9,543 nt of DNA from Gemmatimonadota bacterium (lineage in GTDB: Bacteria > Gemmatimonadota > Gemmatimonadetes > Longimicrobiales > Gaopeijiaceae), in assembly GCA_030618065.1 (NCBI GenBank), contig JAUXEE010000043.1, forward strand, positions 1 through 9,543. The letters run 5' to 3'. This document shows positions 1 to 5,958 of the stretch, piece after piece. The notes under the pieces are model-generated. The model saw nothing but the letters and a program-made list of their open reading frames with translations, was not told the DNA's origin and searched no databases. The position numbers and the translations under genes were made by a program. Position 1 is the first letter of the stretch; every line of letters starts with the position of its first letter.

Positions 1-1
1 C

Positions 2-244
2 GGGGAGTTCGAGTGGCAGTTCTTCTTGACATCGGATGCTGAGCGCTGGGGTATCCCAATCGATGACGCGGTTCGGGCAGCGGATATCGGGACCTTCACC
101 GGCCTGCCCCGGGCCCTGAATGAGCCTGTGGAGCAGTTCACCATCAATTGGCATACTCATGGCGGTGACAACGGTCACTTGGTCTTGGAATGGGGAACGA
201 CCAGGGTGGAAATCGAGGTCAGTCTCCTGGATCACACGCATTAG
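2..244 (+). CDS. DUF2911 family protein, 3' end only
   Basis: The reading frame is open from base 2, so the gene begins before the window and only its last 80 codons are visible, ending at TAG 242-244. A TTG at 26 is in frame, but the codons before it also read as protein (an aromatic-rich GEFEWQFF stretch), so it is not the start. The visible part matches my memory of the DUF2911 C-terminal half: an E-R-WG-P-D turn near the beginning, then an EPVEQFTI strand, a Gly/Asp/His-rich turn, and the closing LEWGTTRVEIEV strand pair. DUF2911 proteins are usually exported beta-rich proteins of unknown function in Bacteroidota, Gemmatimonadota and relatives. Any signal peptide would lie outside the window. 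No biochemical role can be given. Family assignment is fairly sure from the LEW-T-R end motif. Confidence 0.75.
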   Translation, partial: GEFEWQFFLTSDAERWGIPIDDAVRAADIGTFTGLPRALNEPVEQFTINWHTHGGDNGHLVLEWGTTRVEIEVSLLDHTH

Positions 245-250
245 AAGCCT

Positions 251-285
251 ATCGGAATGGGGGGCGAACCGCCCCCCATTCCGAT
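251..285 (+). terminator. Perfect hairpin after the DUF2911 gene, terminator-like
   Basis: A 15-base arm at 251-265 is perfectly complementary to 271-285, with a five-base loop (GAACC). The stem holds a run of six G:C pairs next to the loop. Short outer arms (TAGAAG 242-247 and CTTCTA 290-295) can extend it after an internal loop. It begins seven bases after the DUF2911 stop, the usual place for a terminator. No T tract follows, so it is not a textbook intrinsic terminator. It also sits only 17 bases before the GTG of the ABC-F gene, so it may act on that gene's expression. Confidence 0.6.
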
Positions 286-302
286 CACCCTTCTAGACCA
301 CC

Positions 303-2120
303 GTGGCCCTGATCAGTTGCCAGAATCTCCGGGTCCTCTTCGGTGATCGGCCTCTCCTGGACGACGCCAACCTCCAGATCGAGGGGGGTGAGCGGATCGG
401 ACTGGTAGGTCGGAATGGGGAGGGAAAAACCACCCTATTGGAGATTCTGGCCGGAATCCAGGAGCCCGATCAGGGGACCCTGGTGATTTCTCCGGGGCTG
501 AGGGTAGCTCTCCTCCCTCAGCGCGTTCCCGGGAATCTGGAAGGTACCGTGGAGACCCTGATTCGCTCCGGGCTCCACGACGCACTCCGGGGGGATCATC
601 CCGTCCAGCGCCTCTGCTCTCTCCTCCAGCTGGACGGGAGGCAGACATTCTCCTCCCTTTCCGGCGGACAAAAGCGCCGAACTCTTCTGGGGCGGGCTTT
701 GGCGGCTGAGCCGGGCCTTCTCTTGTTGGATGAGCCCACGAACCACCTGGATCTGGAGAGCATCGAATGGCTGGAGGGCTTCCTGGCCCGTTACCAGGGA
801 AGCCTCCTCTTCGTGACCCATGACCGAACTTTCCTGGAGAGGTTGTCGACCCGGATCATCGAGGTGGACCGGGGGCGCCTGACCTCATGGGACTGTGACT
901 ATCCCACCTATCTTCGACGAAAGGAAGCGCTCCTGGCGAATGAGGAGAAGGAGTGGGTCCTCTTCGACAAGAATCTGGTGAAGGAAGAGGAGTGGATTCG
1001 CCAGGGGATCAAGGCGCGCCGAACCCGAAACGAAGGGAGAGTCCGTGCCCTGAAGGAGTTACGGGCTCAGCGGGCGCGACGCCGGGAGCGGGTGGGTCAG
1101 GTGCGCATGAGCATCCAGGAGGCGGATCGGTCAGGGGCCAAGGTCCTCGTGGCTGAACATCTGGATTTCAGCCATGGTGGTCCTCCCATCGTGAAAGACT
1201 TCTCCGCCACCATTTTTCGGGGAGACAAGGTCGGCATTATCGGGCCCAACGGGTGCGGGAAGACGACCCTCCTGAACCTCCTCCTTGGGAACCTCGAACC
1301 CCAAAAGGGAAGGGTGAAGCACGGGATCTCCCTGGAGGTCTCCCACTTCGATCAACATCGGGAAGGGCTGGGTGAGGCCGGGACCGTGGCGGAAAGTGTG
1401 AACCCGGGGAGCGACTTCGTGCTGTTGGACGGGAAGAAAAAGCATGTCTTGAGCTACCTCCAGGATTTCCTCTTCTCTCCGGAACGGGCGATGGAGCCCC
1501 TCAGCTCTCTGTCGGGAGGAGAACGGAACCGGCTTCTCCTGGCCCGTCTCTTTACCAGCCCGGCCAACGTTCTGGTCCTGGACGAGCCCACCAACGATCT
1601 GGACACCGAGACCCTGGAGCTGCTGGAGGCCCGCCTGTTGGAGTTCAAGGGAACCGTCCTTGTGGTGAGCCACGATCGGAGCTTCCTGGACAATCTCTGC
1701 TCCAGCACCTTGGTGTTCGAGGGTGAGGGCATGGTGAAGGAGTATGTGGGGGGATATTCGGATTGGCAGCGCACCCTGAGATCCCAGGGCAGAACGGATC
1801 CCTCGAAGGAGAGAAGGGCGAAGAATTCGAAGAAGGCGAAGAAGGCTTCCTCGGACTCTCGAAGGAGAGGGGAGTCGCCAAAGGAAAAACGACTCAGCTA
1901 TCAGGAGAAGAAGGAGTGGGAGAGCCTTCCGGCCCGAATCGAGGAGTTGGAAGAGGAGTTGAAGGCCCTCCATGAGGAGATGGCCCGCCCCGATTTCTTC
2001 CGAGGCGCTTCCGACCTCATCCGGGAAGCCACGGCCCGATCCCACTCTCTTCCCCAGGAAATCGAAGTGGCTTTCGAGCGGTGGGCGGAACTGGACCAGC
2101 GGGCCGCCCCTTCACGATGA
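303..2120 (+). CDS. uup: ABC-F family ATPase, Uup type
   Basis: A 605-residue soluble protein with two ABC ATPase domains and no membrane segments, as in ABC-F translation factors that act on the ribosome. Domain 1 has Walker A GRNGEGKT (36-43), signature LSGGQ (119-123), Walker B LLLLDEPTNHLD (139-150) and switch His173. Domain 2 has Walker A GPNGCGKT (314-321), signature LSGGE (403-407), Walker B VLVLDEPTNDLD (423-434) and His457. The linker (about 208-275) carries the EEEWIRQGIKARRTRNEGR stretch that I know as typical of Uup. A Lys/Ser-rich spacer leads to a C-terminal coiled coil (about 528-600), the Uup DNA-binding-type domain. In E. coli, Uup is linked to ribosome function and precise transposon excision. 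The GTG start at 303 puts the canonical N-terminal strand in place, but no Shine-Dalgarno sequence precedes it. Both nucleotide sites look intact. The 3' end overlaps hyuB tail to tail. Confidence 0.93.
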   Translation: MALISCQNLRVLFGDRPLLDDANLQIEGGERIGLVGRNGEGKTTLLEILAGIQEPDQGTLVISPGLRVALLPQRVPGNLEGTVETLIRSGLHDALRGDHPVQRLCSLLQLDGRQTFSSLSGGQKRRTLLGRALAAEPGLLLLDEPTNHLDLESIEWLEGFLARYQGSLLFVTHDRTFLERLSTRIIEVDRGRLTSWDCDYPTYLRRKEALLANEEKEWVLFDKNLVKEEEWIRQGIKARRTRNEGRVRALKELRAQRARRRERVGQVRMSIQEADRSGAKVLVAEHLDFSHGGPPIVKDFSATIFRGDKVGIIGPNGCGKTTLLNLLLGNLEPQKGRVKHGISLEVSHFDQHREGLGEAGTVAESVNPGSDFVLLDGKKKHVLSYLQDFLFSPERAMEPLSSLSGGERNRLLLARLFTSPANVLVLDEPTNDLDTETLELLEARLLEFKGTVLVVSHDRSFLDNLCSSTLVFEGEGMVKEYVGGYSDWQRTLRSQGRTDPSKERRAKNSKKAKKASSDSRRRGESPKEKRLSYQEKKEWESLPARIEELEEELKALHEEMARPDFFRGASDLIREATARSHSLPQEIEVAFERWAELDQRAAPSR

Positions 2121-3737
2121 CCCGGAGGCGTTCTGTCCCCAGCCCCCGCCTCCCGGGGAGCGGATGCTGATGATGTCATCCTCCCGGGCGTCGAAGGTGA
2201 CCTTTCCAGGTAGCTTTTCCTCCACATCCTCCCGGATGAGGACATTCTCCCCCGGTGCCCCGGGGGAGCCACCCCTGGCTCCCCGGGGACCCCGCAGGCG
2301 CCTCTCGGTGAGGAGAGTCACACGACCGGGGGTCAGTAGCTGAATGTCACGTCGCAGGCCGTCTCCTCCCCGATGCACGCCCTTTCCCCCACTCCCCCTT
2401 CGGATTCCGTAATGGACCACACGGAATGGGTACGCGTGCTCCAGGGCTTCGATGGGTGTGTTGAAGGAGTTGGACATGTGGCTGTGGACCCCCGACAGCC
2501 CGGCTCCTTGCGGCGCTGCCCCCAATCCTCCGCCTACGGTCTCATAGTAGGCGAAGGCATCTCCGGTTCGGGGGTCGATTCCTCCAACTGTCGTGTTGTT
2601 CATGGTTCCCTGGGACAATGCGGGAGCCAGCTCGGGAAGAGCTTTTCCGAAGGCTTCCAGCAGGACATCGGTGATCCTCTGGCTGGTCTCCACGTTTCCG
2701 GCGGCGACGCTGGCCGGGGGAGAGGCGTTCACCAGAGACCCTGGAGGAAGTCGGAGCTCCACGGCCGACATGGAGCCGCCCCCTGCCGGGAGGGGGGTGT
2801 CCAGGAGAGCCTCCACCATGCACCGGACCACGTACCGAGTGGCTGACGAAGTGATGGCGGCCACCGCGTTGATTCCGCCTCTTGTTTGGGGAGCTGTTCC
2901 CCGGAAATCCAACAGTATCTGGTTTCCGGTGACCTCCATCCGAAGACGAATGGGCACCGGGCCCGTACCGAAACCATCGTCATCCATGAAGTCCTCGGCC
3001 TCGTAGAGCCCGTCGGGGATCTCCCTGATTCCGGCCTCCACGAGGCGGTCGGCATAGGCGATGAGCCCTCGCATGGCGGCCAGGACTTCCGGTTGACCCT
3101 TCCTCTCCACCATCTCCAGGAGGCGTGTCTCGCCAGTGTGGAGTGCGGCAAGTTGAGCGTCCAGGTCTCCTGCCCGCTCCACGGGGGTCCTGACGTTGGC
3201 CAGAATCGTCTCCCAGAGATCCTCGTTCCGAACCCCTCGGTGGTAGAGGCGTACGGGGGGAATCCGAAGCCCTTCCTGGTAGATCTCCTGTGCCAGGGGC
3301 ATGGACCCCGGTGACATTCCTCCAACGTCGGAGTGATGGGCCCGGGACGCCACCAACCCTAAAAGGATTGGATCACCGCGGCTGTATACGGGAGAAATCA
3401 GCGTGATGTCGGGAAGATGTGTGCCGCCCTTGAAGGGGTCGTTGAGAATCACCACGTCCCCGGCTTCGGGGACTCCAACCTCCGCCAAAGCTGCTTCCAC
3501 ACTCATGGGCATGGCCCCCAGGTGGACTGGCATGTGGTCCCCGAGAGCCACTGCCACACCGTGGGGATCAAAAAGGGCACAGGAGTAATCCCGCCGTTCC
3601 TTTATGTTCGGGGAGAAGGACGCTCTCCTAAGGGATGCCCCCATTTCCTCGGCCAGAGCCGTGAACAGGTGTCGGTAAACCTCGAGGGTCACGGCGTCAG
3701 GGCCAGTATCGGGGGATTCGGGGGCCCTTATTTCCAT
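2112..3737 (-). CDS. hyuB: Hydantoinase B/oxoprolinase family subunit (HyuB-like)
   Basis: A 541-residue protein, the normal length for the HyuB family (N-methylhydantoinase beta subunit, C-terminal part of 5-oxoprolinase, alpha subunit of acetone carboxylase). Family signatures in order: the N-terminal RRASFSPNIKERRDYSCALFD region (37-57), GDHMPVHLGAMP (66-77), NDPFKGGTHLPDI (99-111), HHSDVGG (134-140), NCVVR-type core, HSHMSNSFNTPIEALE (418-433), RRGSGGKGVHRGGDG (446-460) and the closing PGGGGWG (528-534). H107, D110, H134/H135 and D137 are in the region I recall as the metal site in acetone carboxylase. The family opens cyclic amides or carboxylates ketones together with an ATP-binding HyuA partner. 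No hyuA is present here: the downstream side is uup on the other strand and the upstream neighbour is unrelated. The ATG at 3735-3737 has a GGAAGGA ribosome site seven bases upstream (3745-3751, minus strand). Substrate cannot be told from sequence. Confidence 0.9.
   Translation of the reverse strand: MEIRAPESPDTGPDAVTLEVYRHLFTALAEEMGASLRRASFSPNIKERRDYSCALFDPHGVAVALGDHMPVHLGAMPMSVEAALAEVGVPEAGDVVILNDPFKGGTHLPDITLISPVYSRGDPILLGLVASRAHHSDVGGMSPGSMPLAQEIYQEGLRIPPVRLYHRGVRNEDLWETILANVRTPVERAGDLDAQLAALHTGETRLLEMVERKGQPEVLAAMRGLIAYADRLVEAGIREIPDGLYEAEDFMDDDGFGTGPVPIRLRMEVTGNQILLDFRGTAPQTRGGINAVAAITSSATRYVVRCMVEALLDTPLPAGGGSMSAVELRLPPGSLVNASPPASVAAGNVETSQRITDVLLEAFGKALPELAPALSQGTMNNTTVGGIDPRTGDAFAYYETVGGGLGAAPQGAGLSGVHSHMSNSFNTPIEALEHAYPFRVVHYGIRRGSGGKGVHRGGDGLRRDIQLLTPGRVTLLTERRLRGPRGARGGSPGAPGENVLIREDVEEKLPGKVTFDAREDDIISIRSPGGGGWGQNASGSS
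2258..2288. repeat. GC-rich inverted repeat inside the 3' end of hyuB
   Basis: Arms 2258-2271 and 2276-2288 pair over 13 positions with a single one-base bulge and a CCCC loop. They lie in the part of hyuB coding for a Gly/Arg/Pro-rich stretch (about residues 482-496), so low-complexity coding may explain the symmetry. It is about 140 bases past the uup stop in the uup transcript direction, so it could also stop or stabilise uup mRNA. There is no T tract. Confidence 0.35.
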
Positions 3738-3744
3738 GGTTCTG

Positions 3745-3751
3745 TCCTTCC
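3745..3751 (-). promoter_or_regulatory. Ribosome binding site of hyuB
   Basis: On the minus strand this reads GGAAGGA, seven bases before the ATG at 3735-3737. It supports that start over any upstream in-frame codon. Confidence 0.7.
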
Positions 3752-3823
3752 ATTAGGTTAAAAGCCTGTCGCACAGAAAAACGCTCCGGGAGCAGGCATG
3801 TTCTCCTCCCGTGAAGCTATAGC

Positions 3824-3830
3824 AGGAGGA
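3824..3830 (+). promoter_or_regulatory. Ribosome binding site fixing a GTG start at 3835
   Basis: AGGAGGA lies four bases before GTG 3835. It is the strongest Shine-Dalgarno match in this intergenic region and decides the start. A longer overlapping reading frame beginning at 3798 has no comparable site. Confidence 0.75.
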
Positions 3831-3834
3831 AATC

Positions 3835-4179
3835 GTGGCCAAAGAAAACATGATCACCCGGGCTCGGGACGAGCTCTTCAGTCACATCAACCGTTGTGGT
3901 GTTCTCCAAGCCGAGGAAGACGATCAGCAGCACTGGATGGAAGAGACCATCGACTACCTCGCAGAGCGCTACCCCGACCTTACCGATTCCGACCTACAGG
4001 ACCTGTTCTCCGTCGGCGTGAGGTTCTGCCAGCCGGCCATCCCCCACGGCCGGAAGCGTTTCGGGTTCGACCCGAAGGAAGATGTCCCGGAGCCCCCGGT
4101 CCCGGCCGAGCCTGAGGTGACCACGGAAGATCTGGTTCCTCAAGAGGCCGGTGGCGAGAATACGCTGCAAGGAAGCTGA
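3835..4179 (+). CDS. Small conserved-looking protein of unknown function
   Basis: A 114-residue protein starting at GTG 3835 behind a strong ribosome site. I do not recognise a named domain. Residues 1-75 look like a compact, mostly helical domain: an amphipathic N-terminal helix (MITRARDELFSHI), a Cys at 21, an acidic DDQQHWMEETIDYLAERYP helix, an LTDSDLQDLFSVG helix, and a RFCQPAIPHG segment with Cys69 and His75. From about 85 on, the chain is Pro/Glu-rich and probably disordered. There is no signal peptide or membrane segment, so it should be cytoplasmic. The N-terminal part resembles small hypothetical proteins I associate with Gemmatimonadota, but that is recall only. It is a single-gene unit: hyuB diverges upstream and an intrinsic terminator follows directly. 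Two cysteines and a histidine are too few and too widely spaced to claim a metal site. Confidence 0.8.
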   Translation: MAKENMITRARDELFSHINRCGVLQAEEDDQQHWMEETIDYLAERYPDLTDSDLQDLFSVGVRFCQPAIPHGRKRFGFDPKEDVPEPPVPAEPEVTTEDLVPQEAGGENTLQGS

Positions 4180-4187
4180 GGCGCAAC

Positions 4188-4232
4188 GGCGGGTGGGGAG
4201 AGATTCGCCTCCCGGCCCGCCTTCTCTTTTCC
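4188..4232 (+). terminator. Intrinsic terminator of the small gene at 3835
   Basis: GGCGGG (4188-4193) pairs with CCCGCC (4216-4221), and GGGAG (4196-4200) pairs with CTCCC (4209-4213), around an eight-base loop with one two-by-two mismatch. The stem is followed by a pyrimidine tract with a TTTT run (4222-4232). It starts nine bases after the TGA at 4177-4179. It separates the small gene from the cluster that starts at 4381. Confidence 0.75.
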
Positions 4233-4294
4233 TTCCAGATCGACGTCCCATCCCAATCCGATAACAGTGGGTGGCGGCCCTGCGAGGCCCTCAC

Positions 4295-4300
4295 TATACT
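4295..4300 (+). promoter_or_regulatory. Possible -10 element for the gene cluster starting at 4381
   Basis: TATACT at 4295-4300 is a five-of-six match to the sigma-70 -10 consensus in an otherwise GC-rich gap between the terminator and the glycosylasparaginase gene, about 80 bases before its ATG. The expected -35 position (near 4272-4277, TGGCGG) is a poor match, so this is a weak suggestion. The 4233-4380 stretch holds nothing else I can identify apart from the ribosome site. Confidence 0.3.
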
Positions 4301-4368
4301 AGGCCCCCGTCTTCATCGGTGTCCCGGGGTCGGAGCCCTACCTGGACGACCGAGTCGAAGCCCATTGC

Positions 4369-4375
4369 GAGGAGG
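4369..4375 (+). promoter_or_regulatory. Ribosome binding site of the glycosylasparaginase gene
   Basis: GAGGAGG with five bases before ATG 4381. A competing ATG at 4377 is out of frame and too close to the site, and starting at 4381 gives the Tat signal peptide. Confidence 0.75.
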
Positions 4376-4380
4376 AATGT

Positions 4381-5478
4381 ATGACCACCCGGCGCGATTT
4401 TCTCCGAGCCACTGCCGGCGCCGGAGCCGGCGCGGCCTTTGGAATCGTCCCAACCGTGAAGTTCGAGGGGGCACCCGCTGTTCACATCCGGCGGGTCACA
4501 CCTGTAGCTGTGGCCAGCGCCAATGGTCGGGAGGCGGTAGCGAAAGCCATGGAGGTCCTCCAAGGCGGTGGGGACACGCTGGACGCCGTCGTCCAAGGTG
4601 TGAACATCGTCGAACGGGACCCGAACGACACTTCGGTGGGATATGGGGGGCTCCCCAATCTGGATGGGGTTGTTCAGTTGGACTCCTCCCTGATGCATGG
4701 GCCCACCCGGGGAGCAGGGGCGGTGGCCTCTTTGGAGGGTGTGAAGACGCCCTCCCTGGTGGCGAGGGATGTCATGCGTTATACGGACCACGTCCTTTTG
4801 GTGGGGCCCGGGGCTCAGGAGTTCGCGAAGTCCATGGGGTACCCTATCGAGGACCTCCTCACCGAGGAATCTCGTCGCCGTTGGGTCGAATGGCGGGCGC
4901 GTCTCAGCGATCGGGACGACTTCCTGATCCCGGAAGGAAGTATGCGGGGTGGGTCGGGTTTTAGGCCCGAATCGTCCTATGGCGATGGCCTACTGGATTC
5001 CCACGACGGGGTGCGGCCTCAGGGCACCATCAACTGCAACGTCGTGAACGCCGATGGGGACATCTCCGGCGTCACCACGACCTCCGGCCTGGCGTGGAAG
5101 ATCCCGGGGCGCGTCGGCGACTCACCCATCATCGGGGCGGGTCTTTATGTCGACAACGATGTGGGTGCCGCCGGATCTACCGGACGCGGCGAAGCTGTCA
5201 TCAAAACCGTAGGCGGACATTCGGTGGTGGAGTTGATGCGGAGTGGAATGCATCCTGAAGATGCCTGCCTGGAGGCCCTGAGGAGGGTCGTCACCTATAC
5301 GGTGGAGCCACGCCTACGAGACGAGCTGGGGCGACCCAACTTCGGTGTGAATTATTACGCAGTGAACAAAAAGGGAGAATACGCTGGAGCCGCCATCTTT
5401 GCTGGATCCCGGTTCGCCGTGAGTGTGGATGGAGACACTCGGGTGGAAGACTCAGCCTACCTCTTTGAGCGGGACTAA
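4381..5478 (+). CDS. Tat-exported N4-(beta-N-acetylglucosaminyl)-L-asparaginase / isoaspartyl peptidase family Ntn hydrolase
   Basis: A 365-residue protein of the glycosylasparaginase (peptidase T2) family. These enzymes cut themselves before a threonine, which then becomes the N-terminal nucleophile that hydrolyses the amide of GlcNAc-Asn or related isoaspartyl/asparagine substrates. Residues 1-21 are a twin-arginine signal (TRRDFLRA, then an Ala/Gly-rich stretch), so the folded enzyme should go to the periplasm or outside. The first half has the family's GGDTLDAVVQGVNIVERDP (63-81), VGYGGLPN (86-93) and LDSSLMHGPTRGAGAVA (100-116) segments. The likely cleavage site is Gly215-Thr216 in PQGTINCN. 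After it come VTTTSGLAWKIPGRVGDSPI (231-250) with GAGLYVDNDVGAAGSTGRGE (252-271), the substrate-binding loops. The residue before Thr is Gly, as in plant-type asparaginases, not the Asp of classical aspartylglucosaminidase. Length and motifs are complete. It leads the cluster, nine bases before the next gene. Natural substrate is unknown. Confidence 0.9.
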   Translation: MTTRRDFLRATAGAGAGAAFGIVPTVKFEGAPAVHIRRVTPVAVASANGREAVAKAMEVLQGGGDTLDAVVQGVNIVERDPNDTSVGYGGLPNLDGVVQLDSSLMHGPTRGAGAVASLEGVKTPSLVARDVMRYTDHVLLVGPGAQEFAKSMGYPIEDLLTEESRRRWVEWRARLSDRDDFLIPEGSMRGGSGFRPESSYGDGLLDSHDGVRPQGTINCNVVNADGDISGVTTTSGLAWKIPGRVGDSPIIGAGLYVDNDVGAAGSTGRGEAVIKTVGGHSVVELMRSGMHPEDACLEALRRVVTYTVEPRLRDELGRPNFGVNYYAVNKKGEYAGAAIFAGSRFAVSVDGDTRVEDSAYLFERD

Positions 5479-5487
5479 CGAAAAATA

Positions 5488-5865
5488 ATGGATAGGAAGG
5501 TATTATCTGAGCCGGTGGCGGGGAGCCCAACCAATCCCATTCCGCTGCCGAAGAGCAAGAAGATCCTCGAGAGCTACTACGCTGGGAGGCGCCTCGAATC
5601 TCCCCTCGGCGGATACCTGGAGGTTCTGGGTGTCAGAGAGGGGGACGGCGGAAAGGGAAGAGTCCTTCTGGAGTGCAACACCTCTTCGCTCCGGTTCGTC
5701 CTGACGGTTCCCAAGGCCACCAGGGTGGAAAAGACGAGGGTGAAGGAGGATATCGAGTCGGGGGATGATCTCTTCTGCCCCCGGCACGGCTCTGGCCAGC
5801 GTCTTGCCAAGTCGGGCAAGGATTGGGTTTGCGCCCTTTGCGGGGTCTCCTATGGGAAATCATGA
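5488..5865 (+). CDS. Small zinc-ribbon protein of unknown function
   Basis: A 125-residue protein. Residues 20-85 form a basic, beta-rich stretch (SKKILESYYAGRRLESPLGG, then alternating strands) that I do not recognise. The C-terminal end carries a C-x2-H (97-100) and C-x2-C (115-118) pair separated by 14 residues, which fits a small zinc ribbon or treble-clef-like knuckle with three Cys and one His. No signal peptide or membrane segment is seen, so a cytoplasmic location is likely. The ATG at 5488 is nine bases after the preceding stop and has no Shine-Dalgarno sequence, only an A-rich leader. Translation may depend on coupling to the upstream gene. Start is the first in-frame candidate; a GTG at 5515 is the next but has no better ribosome site. 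Function cannot be assigned: RNA or protein binding would be typical of such ribbons, but that is inference. Confidence 0.75.
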   Translation: MDRKVLSEPVAGSPTNPIPLPKSKKILESYYAGRRLESPLGGYLEVLGVREGDGGKGRVLLECNTSSLRFVLTVPKATRVEKTRVKEDIESGDDLFCPRHGSGQRLAKSGKDWVCALCGVSYGKS

Positions 5866-5946
5866 CCCGCCACATTAGGTTTCAGTCGCCAAGCGAGTTG
5901 GAGGGGGGTATGCCCCTACCAGTGGTCTCCACCAGGAGAAATCTCC

Positions 5947-5952
5947 AAGGAG
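5947..5952 (+). promoter_or_regulatory. Ribosome binding site fixing the GTG start at 5959
   Basis: AAGGAG with six bases before GTG 5959. The 93-base gap 5866-5958 otherwise holds only short weak hairpins (for example GGAGA/TCTCC just upstream of this site), with no clear promoter or terminator. Confidence 0.65.
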
Positions 5953-5958
5953 TCGCAC

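Noticed and set aside
1131..2045. 304-codon minus-strand open frame opposite uup
   Set aside because: It is the antisense shadow of a GC-rich ABC-F gene: Leu/Gln-rich composition, no domain, no ribosome site, and the sense strand carries all ABC motifs.
3764..3797. GCCTG/CAGGC and GCTCC/GGAGC symmetries in the divergent hyuB intergenic region, considered as an operator
   Set aside because: Arms are only five bases and one pair has almost no loop, which is expected by chance in GC-rich DNA.
3818..3823. TATAGC as a -10 box for the gene at 3835
   Set aside because: It adjoins the ribosome site, so transcription would begin too close to or inside the Shine-Dalgarno sequence, and no -35 is seen at the right distance.
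3798..4115. Plus-strand frame beginning at 3798 ahead of the small gene
   Set aside because: Arg/Pro/Gly-rich translation typical of a GC-rich shadow. The ribosome site at 3824-3830 serves GTG 3835 in the other frame.
4294..4791. 165-codon minus-strand open frame over the start of the glycosylasparaginase gene
   Set aside because: No recognisable motif or ribosome site, and it covers the Tat signal and conserved N-terminal region of the sense gene.
4365..4964. 199-codon plus-strand frame overlapping the glycosylasparaginase gene
   Set aside because: Out-of-frame shadow with Arg/Gly-rich low-complexity translation; the other frame has complete family motifs.
5901..5945. Short hairpins between the zinc-ribbon and TPR genes considered as a terminator
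   Set aside because: Stems of four to five pairs with no T tract; they do not support transcription ending there.
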